Shown one piece after another: positions 9,445-17,915 of a stretch of 64,000 bases of DNA. The stretch lies in the NCBI GenBank assembly GCA_023386315.1, contig JAEWJZ010000030.1:235246-299245 (forward strand), written 5' to 3'. Made by a program: the position numbers and the translations under genes. The stretch's first letter is position 1; each line of letters starts with the position of its first letter. The DNA comes from Bacillota bacterium. Lineage in GTDB: Bacteria; Bacillota; Clostridia; Lachnospirales; Lachnospiraceae. Under the pieces are notes generated by a model. The model searched no databases. It was not told where the DNA came from and saw only the letters and a program-made list of their open reading frames with translations.

Positions 9445-10500
9445 ATGATACCTGACAGTGAAGTAAGATTGACTCAAATGACGAAAACCGCCGGCTGTGC
9501 CGCGAAGATCGGTCCCGGTACACTGGCTGGAATTCTGGAGCATTTGCCGAAGTTTCAGGATCCCAGTCTTCTGGTGGGGATTGAAACATCTGATGATGGT
9601 GCGATATACAAGGTAAATGATGATCTTGCACTGATTCAGACTCTGGATTTTTTCACACCTGTGGTCGATGATCCTTTTACATTCGGCCAGATAGCTGCTG
9701 CCAACGCGCTCAGTGATATTTATGCCATGGGAGGAGAACCGAAGGTTGCTTTAAATATTGTAGCGTGGCCAAACTGCTTAAATCCCGGGATTCTGGGCAG
9801 GATATTAGAAGGCGGCGCGTCAAAGGTTCTGGAAGCAGGCGCCGTACTGGCTGGAGGTCATTCCATTCAGGATGAGGAACCCAAGTACGGACTAAGTGTG
9901 ACTGGATTTGTCCATCCGGATAAGGTTTTTAAAAACTGTGAAGCCAGGCCTGGGGATGTTTTAATTCTCACAAAACCCCTGGGAACCGGAATCGTTAATA
10001 CTGCTGTAAAGGCTGATTTAGCATCACAGGAAGCAAAAGAAGAAGTGATAAAGGTCATGACTTCCTTAAACCGTAAAGCCAAGCAGGTCATTGAACGATA
10101 TGAAGTACACAGCTGCACCGATGTGACCGGTTTTGGTCTGGCAGGCCATTCCGTTGAGATGGCGGAAGGCAGCGGGGTCACTCTGGAATTTTCCGTGAGT
10201 GATCTTCCGGTGCAGAAGGAAGCCTTTGAGCTTGCGAGAATGGGACTGGTGCCGGAAGGGGCGTATAAGAACCGTTCCTATACCAGCGAACGTGTGGATT
10301 ACGCGGATACAGAGGAATATATGATTGATATATTCTGTGATCCCCAGACCTCAGGAGGGCTGCTCATCAGTGTATCCAGAGAAGACGGAGAGAGGATTAT
10401 GGAAGATTTTGCACGAGAGGGTATGGAAACTGAATGCCGGATGATCGGCAGAGTTACGAAGAAGCAGGAAAAGCCGGTAAAGCTGAGGAATCGTTTATGA
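9445..10500 (+). CDS. selD: Selenide, water dikinase (selenophosphate synthetase)
   Basis: 351 residues. SelD makes selenophosphate from selenide and ATP. The N-terminal catalytic segment reads TAGCAAKIGPGTL. It keeps the Cys and Lys matching catalytic Cys17 and Lys20 of the E. coli enzyme, but the second Cys of the usual GCGCK motif is Ala. The body has AIM/PurM-like features: SDDGAIYKVNDDLALIQTLDFF, ANALSDIYAMGG, and DVTGFGLAGH. It overlaps the next gene by ATGA. No selA, selB or selC is in the window. With the downstream aminotransferase-V gene and the distant yqeB/yqeC pair, this fits selenium use by molybdenum hydroxylases, though a selenocysteine role cannot be excluded. Confidence 0.95.
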   Translation: MIPDSEVRLTQMTKTAGCAAKIGPGTLAGILEHLPKFQDPSLLVGIETSDDGAIYKVNDDLALIQTLDFFTPVVDDPFTFGQIAAANALSDIYAMGGEPKVALNIVAWPNCLNPGILGRILEGGASKVLEAGAVLAGGHSIQDEEPKYGLSVTGFVHPDKVFKNCEARPGDVLILTKPLGTGIVNTAVKADLASQEAKEEVIKVMTSLNRKAKQVIERYEVHSCTDVTGFGLAGHSVEMAEGSGVTLEFSVSDLPVQKEAFELARMGLVPEGAYKNRSYTSERVDYADTEEYMIDIFCDPQTSGGLLISVSREDGERIMEDFAREGMETECRMIGRVTKKQEKPVKLRNRL

Positions 10501-11654
10501 TTTATCTGGATAATGCAGCCACTTCCCTGCAAAAGCCTGAGGAAGTGAGGCTGGCGGTGGCTGACGCCATGCTTACCATGGGAAATCCCGGCAGAGGGAT
10601 TTACGGCGCATCCCTTGATGCAGCCAGGATGATTTATGATACCAGGTGTCTGGTCTCCCGGCTGTTTCATGCAAAATATCCAGACCAGGTAGCATTTACA
10701 GCTAATTCAACAGAGAGCTTAAACCTGGCTGTTGAAGGGATTATCCGTCCCGGGGATCATGTAATTACAACCATGATGGAGCACAATTCCGTACTCCGCC
10801 CTCTTTACCGCATGGAAGACAAGGGGGCAGAACTTACCATTTTGCCTGCAGATAAAGATGGCTGCATACGTTTGGAAGATCTTGAGGCTGCAGTTAAGAG
10901 TAATACGAGAGCTGTGATTTGTACCCATGCTTCTAATTTAACTGGAAATGTGAATGACTTGGGGACAATAGGCAGAATTTGCAATAAACACGAGATTCTT
11001 TTCATTTTGGATGCCTCACAGACAGCCGGAGTGTTTGACATTGATATGGAGGGAATGGGAATTGATGTTGTTTGCTTTACCGGACACAAGGGGCTTTTAG
11101 GTCCACAGGGAACCGGAGGAATCTGCGTAAGGAAAGGGGTGAACATTCAGCCTTTCATCGTAGGCGGAAGCGGAACCCAGAGTTTCTTAAAGACACAGCC
11201 GGAGCAGATGCCGGAGCGTCTGGAAGCCGGAACATTAAACTGCCATGGCATTGCGGGGCTTCATGCAGCGCTTCTCTATATTGAACGGACGGGTATAGAG
11301 TTTATACGTAAACGGGAACAGCTTCTGATGAGACGGTTTTATGAAGGGGTAAAGGATATTCCCGGAGTATCCATCTACGGTGATTTTTCCCGGAAGAGCC
11401 TTGATGAACGGGCACCGGTCGTAGCTTTAAATATTGGAGATTTAGATTCAGGCCAGGTTGCAGACGAACTGGCGGTTTCTTATGATATCTATGCCAGGGC
11501 CGGAGCTCATTGTGCTCCCCTGATGCACCAGGCACTTGGAACCGTAAAGCAGGGAGCAGTGCGTTTTTCCATGTCCCATTTCAATACAGAAGAGGAAATT
11601 GATCAGGCGGTAAAAGCGGTCAGAGAGCTGAGCAGATGGGGACAGGAGATATAA
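10497..11654 (+). CDS. Cysteine desulfurase-like class V aminotransferase (EF2568-type, selenium cluster)
   Basis: About 385 residues, a PLP-dependent NifS/SufS-like fold. The start MIYLDNAATS is the standard beginning of the family, and its ATG overlaps the selD stop. The PLP lysine is seen in CFTGHKGLLGPQG, the phosphate-binding Thr/Ser region in FTANSTESLNLAV, and a catalytic-type Cys in ARAGAHCAP. This subfamily is known to sit beside selD in genomes with selenium-dependent molybdenum hydroxylases. The likely role is delivery of selenium (or sulfur) to SelD or to the hydroxylase cofactor. Substrate preference is not visible in sequence. Confidence 0.88.
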   Translation: MIYLDNAATSLQKPEEVRLAVADAMLTMGNPGRGIYGASLDAARMIYDTRCLVSRLFHAKYPDQVAFTANSTESLNLAVEGIIRPGDHVITTMMEHNSVLRPLYRMEDKGAELTILPADKDGCIRLEDLEAAVKSNTRAVICTHASNLTGNVNDLGTIGRICNKHEILFILDASQTAGVFDIDMEGMGIDVVCFTGHKGLLGPQGTGGICVRKGVNIQPFIVGGSGTQSFLKTQPEQMPERLEAGTLNCHGIAGLHAALLYIERTGIEFIRKREQLLMRRFYEGVKDIPGVSIYGDFSRKSLDERAPVVALNIGDLDSGQVADELAVSYDIYARAGAHCAPLMHQALGTVKQGAVRFSMSHFNTEEEIDQAVKAVRELSRWGQEI

Positions 11655-11890
11655 TGAGGCAGAAAGAGTTAAAGACTATAGTGACATTTCATACTGTTAC
11701 GGAGGCGATTGCCATGGAGACTGCGTGTATGAAAGAAAATATTCCGGGAAGGATCATTCCGGTACCCAGGGAAATTAAAGCTGGCTGCGGACTTTCCTGG
11801 TCCATGCCTGTTTCCTGGGAGGGAGACTTAAGCCAATGGATGGAGGAGAAAGGTCTTAGATGGGAATCAGTAGGGGAGTATTTTATTTGA
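11654..11890 (+). CDS. DUF3343 small protein, putative Se/S carrier
   Basis: A 78-residue protein starting MRQKELKTIVTFHTVTEAIA, overlapping the previous stop (TAATG). DUF3343 proteins are short and typically follow selD or cysteine-desulfurase genes. This one has the pattern PREIKAGCGLSW with a single conserved-type Cys in AGCG, in line with a persulfide/perselenide relay, plus an earlier Cys in METACMKE. The carrier function is inferred from context and the AGCGLS motif; no direct evidence exists here. Confidence 0.75.
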   Translation: MRQKELKTIVTFHTVTEAIAMETACMKENIPGRIIPVPREIKAGCGLSWSMPVSWEGDLSQWMEEKGLRWESVGEYFI

Positions 11891-12283
11891 TATTTTCAAT
11901 TTATCATTAACACACTGAAATAGTCGGAAAAATATGATATAGGTACTAAAAAGACAGCATATAATGACAAATGATTTAAAACAAAATTGGCATTGACAAA
12001 TAGTTTTACAATATGTTATAGTCAACCTGTCAGAGGTCACAAAGTTTGTTAAGTATCAGTATTCAAAGAAACTTATATATGCTCATAATGGGATGAGTGT
12101 TTCTACCAACTACCGTAATAGTTGTCTATAAGTTTCCTCGTGATGGGAAGGCGGCTTTTTTAGCTGTGCTGTTTTTGTTCACGTTTGGAGCGACAAAAGG
12201 GAACGGTAGTTTTTTATTGCTTGGTTTTTAGGAACGTTGCAATTTGGCTGCCGTATTTTTGTTTGTGCGGAACAGGAGGTTCT
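11891..12283 (+). promoter_or_regulatory. Leader region of the guanine deaminase gene: promoter plus riboswitch
   Basis: This 393-bp stretch has no gene. It holds a sigma-A-like promoter with TTGACA at 11993-11998 and TATAGT at 12017-12022 (18-bp spacer), then a purine riboswitch (12069-12135) and a short T-rich element at 12133-12161. The ribosome-binding site AGGAGGT is at 12274-12280. The transcript leader would be about 255 nt. Confidence 0.7.
12069..12135 (+). ncRNA. Guanine (purine-class) riboswitch aptamer
   Basis: The P1 helix pairs AAACTTATA (12069-12077) with TATAAGTTT (12127-12135). Between them lie the signature TTTCTACC junction (12100-12107), a CCGTAATA loop and a second stem (AACTA/TAGTT). 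The discriminating base before the closing UAU is C (GTCTAT), the guanine-type identity rather than the adenine-type U. The gene downstream is guanine deaminase, which agrees with guanine as ligand. A weak 6-bp hairpin at 12133-12150 followed by T6 shares its 5' arm with the end of P1, so ligand binding might antiterminate; the direction of control is not certain. Confidence 0.9.
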
Positions 12284-13564
12284 ATGACCGGTGATAGAAA
12301 TTTTATACTAAAAGGAAACATTTGCTATAGTGAGGATGTCCATACGTTAAGAACGGTGGAACAGGGTTTTTTAATATGCCAGAATGGGAAGTCAGCCGGA
12401 GTATTTCACAGCATACCGGAGCAGTTTAAGGAATTTTTGATAATTGACTGTAACGATAAGCTGATTATACCGGGACTAGTCGATCTTCATATTCATGCAC
12501 CCCAATATTCATTCCGGGGACTGTCCATGGATTTAGAGCTGTTAGACTGGCTGAATACCAATACGTTTCCGGAGGAAGCCAGATATGGCGATCTGGAATA
12601 TGCAAAAAAGGCCTACCAGATATTTGCAGAAGCGATGAAAAAAAGCGGGACCACCAGGGCCTGTATATTTGCAACCATCCACGGACGGGCGACAGAGCTG
12701 TTGATGGATCTCATGGAAGAGACCGGTTTAAAGACGATGGTTGGAAAGGTCAATATGGACCGGAATGCACCGGATTATCTATGTGAGCCGGGTGCACAGG
12801 AGTCAGAGGCGGAAACTCTTTTATGGTTATCCCATACAAGAACGAAGTATAAGAATGTAACTCCGATTCTGACACCCAGATTTATTCCGTCCTGCACCGA
12901 TGATCTCATGGAACGGCTGGGAAGGCTGAAGAGGAAATACAAACTTCCGGTTCAGTCCCATTTGTCGGAGAATTTAAGTGAGATCGAATGGGTGAAAAGC
13001 TTATGTCCCAGTACCGGGTGTTACGGCGAAGCCTATGATCAGTTCGGCATGTTCGGTGGGGAGGAAAAGACTGTGATGGCACATTGCGTCTATTCTTCTG
13101 AACAGGAGATTGAACTGATGAAAAAGCGGGGAGTTTATATTGCACACTGTCCCCAGTCCAACACCAACCTTGCTTCTGGAATTGCACCAGTCCGTACCTT
13201 TTTAGATCTGGAATTAAAGACAGGCTTAGGTACCGATGTAGCAGGGGGAAGCGGGGAATCCATTTTCCGAGCCATGGCTGATGCCATATCAGTATCAAAG
13301 CTTCGGTGGCGCCTTGTGGATTCTTCATTAAAACCTGTTACGATTGAGGAAGCATTCTATCTGGGAACTCTGGGAGGAGGTTCTTTCTTTGGAAAGACAG
13401 GCAGCTTTCTGGAAGGTTATGAGTTTGATGCTCTGATTCTTGATGACAGCAGTTTAAGTCATCCCCAGCCGCTAAGTGCGAGGGAACGGCTGGAACGTTT
13501 TATCTATCTGTCTGATGACAGACACATCACGGGGAAGTATGTGGAAGGGAAACGAATTTTTTAG
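12284..13564 (+). CDS. guaD: Guanine deaminase
   Basis: About 426 residues, amidohydrolase superfamily. It hydrolyses guanine to xanthine and ammonia, the entry step to the xanthine pathway encoded downstream. Metal ligands are visible as the HxH in GLVDLHIHAPQYSFRG, His in QSHLSENLSEI, His in MAHCVYSS and Asp in GLGTDVAGGS; the PQ.. after HIHA is typical of GuaD. I chose the ATG at 12284 (MTGDRNF) over an in-frame ATG at 12185 because AGGAGGT lies just before it and the upstream part looks non-coding. It is controlled by the guanine riboswitch in its leader and followed 22 bp later by a purine permease. Confidence 0.92.
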   Translation: MTGDRNFILKGNICYSEDVHTLRTVEQGFLICQNGKSAGVFHSIPEQFKEFLIIDCNDKLIIPGLVDLHIHAPQYSFRGLSMDLELLDWLNTNTFPEEARYGDLEYAKKAYQIFAEAMKKSGTTRACIFATIHGRATELLMDLMEETGLKTMVGKVNMDRNAPDYLCEPGAQESEAETLLWLSHTRTKYKNVTPILTPRFIPSCTDDLMERLGRLKRKYKLPVQSHLSENLSEIEWVKSLCPSTGCYGEAYDQFGMFGGEEKTVMAHCVYSSEQEIELMKKRGVYIAHCPQSNTNLASGIAPVRTFLDLELKTGLGTDVAGGSGESIFRAMADAISVSKLRWRLVDSSLKPVTIEEAFYLGTLGGGSFFGKTGSFLEGYEFDALILDDSSLSHPQPLSARERLERFIYLSDDRHITGKYVEGKRIF

Positions 13565-13586
13565 AGCACCTAAGGAGGTAGGAAGT

Positions 13587-14981
13587 ATGGAACGAAATAC
13601 CAATGCAGGATTTTTACAGAAGATATTTCATTTATCTGAAAATCACACAGATGTGAAAACTGAGATTATAGCCGGAATCACTACATTTATGACGATGGCT
13701 TATATACTGGCAGTAAACCCAAGCGTTCTTGGGGCGGCAAAAATGGACAGCGGTGCAGTCTTTACAGCCACAGCGCTGGCATCCATGGTTGCAACACTTT
13801 TAATGGCGGGTCTTGCAAATTATCCATTTGTACTGGCACCAGGAATGGGATTAAATGCTTACTTTGCATATACCGTTGTTCTGAATATGGGTTATACCTG
13901 GGAGATGGCACTGGCAGCCGTATTCATCGAAGGTATTATCTTTATTCTGCTTTCACTGACCAGTGTCCGTGAGGCGATTTTCAATGCAATTCCAATGAAC
14001 CTAAAACATGCGGTATCAGCTGGTATCGGTTTATTTATTGCATTTATTGGACTTCAGAATGCGAAGGTAGTGGTTGACGGTGCGACTCTTGTAACCATGT
14101 ATTCCTTTAAGACATCTCTTAAAGACGGAACCTTTCATACCGTAGGCATCACAGTTTTACTTGCGATTATCGGTATTCTGATTACTGCGGTGCTGGTTGT
14201 TAAGAATGTGAAAGGTAACATCCTGTGGGGAATTCTGGCTACCTGGGCACTAGGCATGATCTGCCAGGCGGTTGGACTTTACCAGCCAAACCCGGAATTG
14301 GGCATGTTCAGTGTATTCCCGGATTTTTCCAGGGGATTTGGAATTCCAAGCATGGCACCAACCTTTTTAAAGCTGGATTTTTCCAAAATTTTATCTGTAG
14401 ATTTTCTTGTAGTCATGTTTGCGTTCCTGTTTGTAGATATGTTTGATACACTGGGAACTCTGATCGGAGTGGCATCCAAAGCAGACATGCTTGATAAAGA
14501 TGGAAAGCTTCCACAGATTAAGGGAGCACTGATGGCAGATGCCGTAGGTACTTCTGTAGGAGCGTTATTTGGTACATCCACAACTACAACTTTCGTTGAG
14601 AGTGCTGCAGGTGTGGCAGAAGGCGGAAGAACTGGATTAACAGCAGTGGTAGCAGCCATACTTTTTGGCTTATCCCTGTTTTTATCCCCGATCTTTCTTG
14701 CAATCCCTTCCTTTGCGACAGCTCCGGCTTTGATCATTGTAGGATTTTTAATGATGACATCAATTACCAAGATTGATTTTTCCGATTTTACAGAGGCTCT
14801 TCCATGCTATATCGCAATTATTGCCATGCCGTTTATGTACAGCATTTCTGAAGGTATCGCCATGGGCGTAATCTCTTATGTATTTATTAACCTTGTTACA
14901 GGCAATGCAAAGAAAAAGAAAATCAGTCTTCTGATGTATATTTTAGCAGTCTTGTTTGTACTCAAATATGTACTGATCTGA
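13587..14981 (+). CDS. NCS2/AzgA-like guanine/hypoxanthine/adenine permease
   Basis: About 464 residues with roughly 12-14 membrane segments. The family start is clear: TEIIAGITTFMTMAYILAVN, then APGMGLNAYFAYTVV. Later DMFDTLGTLIGVASKADML and GALFGTSTTTTFVESAAGVA carry the substrate-site motifs of the AzgA subfamily, which imports purine bases with protons. The start MERNTNAG has TAAGGAGGT 7 nt upstream; an upstream in-frame start inside guaD was rejected. Sitting behind guanine deaminase and the guanine riboswitch, guanine or hypoxanthine is the likely substrate. Confidence 0.93.
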   Translation: MERNTNAGFLQKIFHLSENHTDVKTEIIAGITTFMTMAYILAVNPSVLGAAKMDSGAVFTATALASMVATLLMAGLANYPFVLAPGMGLNAYFAYTVVLNMGYTWEMALAAVFIEGIIFILLSLTSVREAIFNAIPMNLKHAVSAGIGLFIAFIGLQNAKVVVDGATLVTMYSFKTSLKDGTFHTVGITVLLAIIGILITAVLVVKNVKGNILWGILATWALGMICQAVGLYQPNPELGMFSVFPDFSRGFGIPSMAPTFLKLDFSKILSVDFLVVMFAFLFVDMFDTLGTLIGVASKADMLDKDGKLPQIKGALMADAVGTSVGALFGTSTTTTFVESAAGVAEGGRTGLTAVVAAILFGLSLFLSPIFLAIPSFATAPALIIVGFLMMTSITKIDFSDFTEALPCYIAIIAMPFMYSISEGIAMGVISYVFINLVTGNAKKKKISLLMYILAVLFVLKYVLI

Positions 14982-14997
14982 TAGATCTGTAAAAAAA

Positions 14998-15058
14998 GCG
15001 GTGACAAGCATTCACCAGGCAGTTATTGCCTGAATGAAGGATTGTCACCGCCTTTTTA
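14998..15058. terminator. Bidirectional intrinsic terminator between the purine permease and tspO
   Basis: A 10-bp stem (GCGGTGACAA at 14998-15007 with TTGTCACCGC at 15042-15051), extended by inner pairing of CATTCA.. with TGAATG. It is followed on the plus strand by CTTTTTATT and preceded by a run of seven A, so it can stop transcription from both converging genes. Confidence 0.9.
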
Positions 15059-15085
15059 TTGCGGTTTTATTTCCTAAATCAGAAA

Positions 15086-15550
15086 TCAGTTCAATAAAAC
15101 AATAGCCAGATTTAAGTATCCTGCAAATGTAACCCATAAAAGATAGGGGATCTGCATAAGAGCAGCTGCCTGGTTTACAGACCAGAAAGCCGAGATCATA
15201 CGAATAATAAGGTACCATAAAAGCAGCAGAATCAGGAAAGCCAGAAGATAGTTCTGCAGGTTAAAGAACACAAGGCTCCAGATAAAATTAAGAGACAGCT
15301 GGATTGCATAAAGCTGGAGTGCTTCCTTTCGTTTCGGAGAAGGTGACTGGGCAATTAAATAAGATCCTAATCCCATTAAAAGATATAAGATGGTCCATAC
15401 AATCGGAAAGATCCATCCAGGCGGGGAAAGTGCCGGCCGGTTTAAATCTTTATATATCATCATGCTGTTCTTTGTAAAAAATCCAGCCAACGCGCCAACT
15501 GCCAGAGGTAGTACCAGGAAAAAAATAAATTTTTTTCTGTTATTATTCAT
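15086..15550 (-). CDS. tspO: TspO/MBR family tryptophan-rich sensory protein
   Basis: 154 residues with five predicted membrane helices, the TspO/translocator-protein fold. Hallmarks are NRPALSPPGWIFPIVWTILY (residues about 36-55), LNFIWSLVFF, and the terminal WVTFAGYLNLAIVLLN. TspO proteins bind porphyrins and related ligands and modulate stress responses; the ligand here is unknown. It lies alone between the purine gene groups, convergent with the permease. Nothing ties it to purine metabolism except position. Confidence 0.93.
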   Translation of the reverse strand: MNNNRKKFIFFLVLPLAVGALAGFFTKNSMMIYKDLNRPALSPPGWIFPIVWTILYLLMGLGSYLIAQSPSPKRKEALQLYAIQLSLNFIWSLVFFNLQNYLLAFLILLLLWYLIIRMISAFWSVNQAAALMQIPYLLWVTFAGYLNLAIVLLN

Positions 15551-15601
15551 AGGAATCTCCTGTTCCTGTAATTAATACAATCTATTCTGTCTTTCCACAA
15601 A

Positions 15602-16927
15602 TTATTTCCCGTTTTTAGGCAGAATAATATTTAAAAAGATGGCTACCAGGGTTGCAACAACGACTGGAGAACGGCCAAAGATCGTCACTACCCATGCGGG
15701 AAATGTGGAAAGCGCGGCTGTAGCCTGGGAAATCCCCATGCCAAGAGCTGCTGCAAGTCCTACAATAGAAGAATTCCGGTAGTTCATCTCTTCAGAGGTT
15801 ACCAGTTTCATTCCCGTCATGGCAATGGAAGCAAATACAGATACCGTAGCGCCTCCTAATACACACTGGGGAATGGTAGTAAGTAAAGCAGAAAACTTGG
15901 GAATCAGACCGGCAGCCAGTAAGAAGGCGGCAGTCAATCCCATAACGCAGCGGTTAACAACTTTCGTCGTAGTTACGATGCCCACGTTCTGGCTGTAGGT
16001 GGCTGTTGGCAAACCTCCTAAAAGAGCACCGAAGATGTTTGTTACACCATATCCCATGATTCCGCCCTGCAATTCCTTGTCGGTTGGCTCTCTGTCGATG
16101 GATCCGCTGGTGGTGGCTGTAAAGTCACCGATTGCCTGAACCGAGTTAATGGCAAATAAAAGTCCGATGGCAATACAGGAGGAGGGTTCAAAGGTGATTC
16201 CGAAGTGAAGCGGCTTTGGAATGGAAAATAAAGAAGCTGCAGCGATGTTGGAAAAACTCACCATTCCAAAAAACAGTGCGGTCACATATCCCACCATGAT
16301 GCCGATGAGAATGGAAGCCAGCTTATAAATTCCCTTTCCGAAATGATTCAGTACTGTGACCACAGTCAGAGTAATAAAAGCGACGGTCCAGTTCTGCCAC
16401 GATCCGTAGGAAGGGTTTGATACTCCGCCTGCCATATAGTTAATGGCGGTGGGATAAAGAGAAAGTCCAATAGTAAATACTACGGTTCCGGTAATGAGTG
16501 GGGGGAAGAATTTCCGGATCCGCATAACAGAGATTCCTACCAGACATGCCACGATGCCGCCCACAATCTGTGCTCCCAAAATGGCAGAAAGACCATAATC
16601 TGCAGCAATGGACTGCATACTTGGGACGTAAGCAAAGCTGATGCCCAGAATAACAGGGAGAGAGGAGCCAAGGTGGAATCCTTTCTTTTTCCCGACGGGA
16701 AAAAGCTGGAGGAGTGTGGACAGGGCCGAAACCACCAGGGCAGCCTGAATCAGGATGACCCGGTCGGAAGCTTCCAGTCCTGCGACATTGGATACAATGA
16801 TGGGGGGTGTGACGCAGCCGACGATCATTGCAACCAGATGCTGAATTGCAAGGGGGAGTGCGTGAGAAAACCTGGGGATGCCGTCGAGTTCAAAAATAGA
16901 TGCATACTGCCTGTCAGATTGTCTCAT
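15602..16927 (-). CDS. NCS2 nucleobase permease (xanthine/urate type)
   Basis: 441 residues, nucleobase:cation symporter-2 family, about 14 helices. Motifs include GFHLGSSLPVILGISFAYVP near the first inverted repeat, AIGDFTATTSGSIDREPTDK (substrate-binding helix region) and NVGIVTTTKVVNR. The SxxREPxxxE pattern is typical of the xanthine/uric-acid branch as opposed to uracil permeases. It is the last gene of the leftward purine operon. Xanthine or urate is the inferred substrate. Confidence 0.9.
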   Translation of the reverse strand: MRQSDRQYASIFELDGIPRFSHALPLAIQHLVAMIVGCVTPPIIVSNVAGLEASDRVILIQAALVVSALSTLLQLFPVGKKKGFHLGSSLPVILGISFAYVPSMQSIAADYGLSAILGAQIVGGIVACLVGISVMRIRKFFPPLITGTVVFTIGLSLYPTAINYMAGGVSNPSYGSWQNWTVAFITLTVVTVLNHFGKGIYKLASILIGIMVGYVTALFFGMVSFSNIAAASLFSIPKPLHFGITFEPSSCIAIGLLFAINSVQAIGDFTATTSGSIDREPTDKELQGGIMGYGVTNIFGALLGGLPTATYSQNVGIVTTTKVVNRCVMGLTAAFLLAAGLIPKFSALLTTIPQCVLGGATVSVFASIAMTGMKLVTSEEMNYRNSSIVGLAAALGMGISQATAALSTFPAWVVTIFGRSPVVVATLVAIFLNIILPKNGK

Positions 16928-16953
16928 AGTAAAATGTTCTCCTTTAACAAGTT

Positions 16954-17898
16954 TTACTGTTGAATATGAGTTCCCGTACTTCCAAGTATTCCTTCTTTTG
17001 CTTTTTCTAACAGAGTAATGAGGGCCGTCCGTCCTTTCCTGGATTCTGCAAATTTTACTGCAGCCTCTACCTTAGGAAGCATGGAGCCAGGTGCAAAGTG
17101 CCCCTCTATGATGTACTGTCTGGCCTCTTTTGCGGTAATGTTACTCAGCCATTTTTCTTCAGGCTTTCCATAATTCAAAGCGATCTTTTCCACAGCTGTC
17201 AGAATGATGAGAAGATCTGCATCCAGTTCTTCCGCCAGGAGTTCGCTGGCAAAGTCTTTATCAATGACTGCGCTGGCACCCTTTAAGTGGTTTCCGTTTA
17301 AGGTAACAGGGATTCCGCCCCCGCCGCAGGCGATCACCAGCTGTCCGCTGTCCACAAGAGAGCGGATGGCTTCAATTTCAATAATTTCCTGAGGCTTTGG
17401 AGAAGCAACCATTCGGCGGTAGCCTCTTCCGGCATCTTCTTTCATTAAGTATCCGTATTTTGAAGCCGCTTCCTCAGCCTGTTCAGCTGACATAAAATGC
17501 CCGATTGGTTTGGAGGGATTTAAAAATGCAGGGTCCTTTTCGTCCACACGGATCTGGGTGATCATGGTGGTCACCGGAATATGTCTGATATTCCGGTTCA
17601 CCAGTTCTTCTCTTAAGGCATTCTGAAGATCATAGCCGATATATGCCTGGCTCATGGCAACGCAGACGGAGAGGGGAGTGTTAGGCTGCTCCTGATCCTC
17701 TCTGCATAACGCACTCATGGCATTGTTGATCATTCCCACCTGAGGGCCGTTTCCATGGGCAACCACAACCTCACAGCCTTCTTCAATCAGATCCACGATG
17801 GCTTTTGAGGTGATTTTCACTGCAGCCATCTGCTCTGGCAGGGTATTGCCAAGGGCGTTTCCGCCCAGGGCAATTACAATTCTCTTTTTTTTCTCCAT
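16954..17898 (-). CDS. arcC: Carbamate kinase
   Basis: 314 residues. The enzyme transfers phosphate from carbamoyl phosphate to ADP, yielding ATP, CO2 and ammonia. The family start IVIALGGNALGN and the later VVAHGNGPQVGMINNAM, IACGGGGIPV and VIDKDFASELLAEELDADLL are all present. It follows ygeW by 17 nt. In this cluster it should be the energy-yielding step after the carbamoyltransferase splits a ureido intermediate of purine breakdown. Confidence 0.95.
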   Translation of the reverse strand: MEKKKRIVIALGGNALGNTLPEQMAAVKITSKAIVDLIEEGCEVVVAHGNGPQVGMINNAMSALCREDQEQPNTPLSVCVAMSQAYIGYDLQNALREELVNRNIRHIPVTTMITQIRVDEKDPAFLNPSKPIGHFMSAEQAEEAASKYGYLMKEDAGRGYRRMVASPKPQEIIEIEAIRSLVDSGQLVIACGGGGIPVTLNGNHLKGASAVIDKDFASELLAEELDADLLIILTAVEKIALNYGKPEEKWLSNITAKEARQYIIEGHFAPGSMLPKVEAAVKFAESRKGRTALITLLEKAKEGILGSTGTHIQQ

Positions 17899-17915
17899 AT
17901 GAGTGATCCCCTTGG

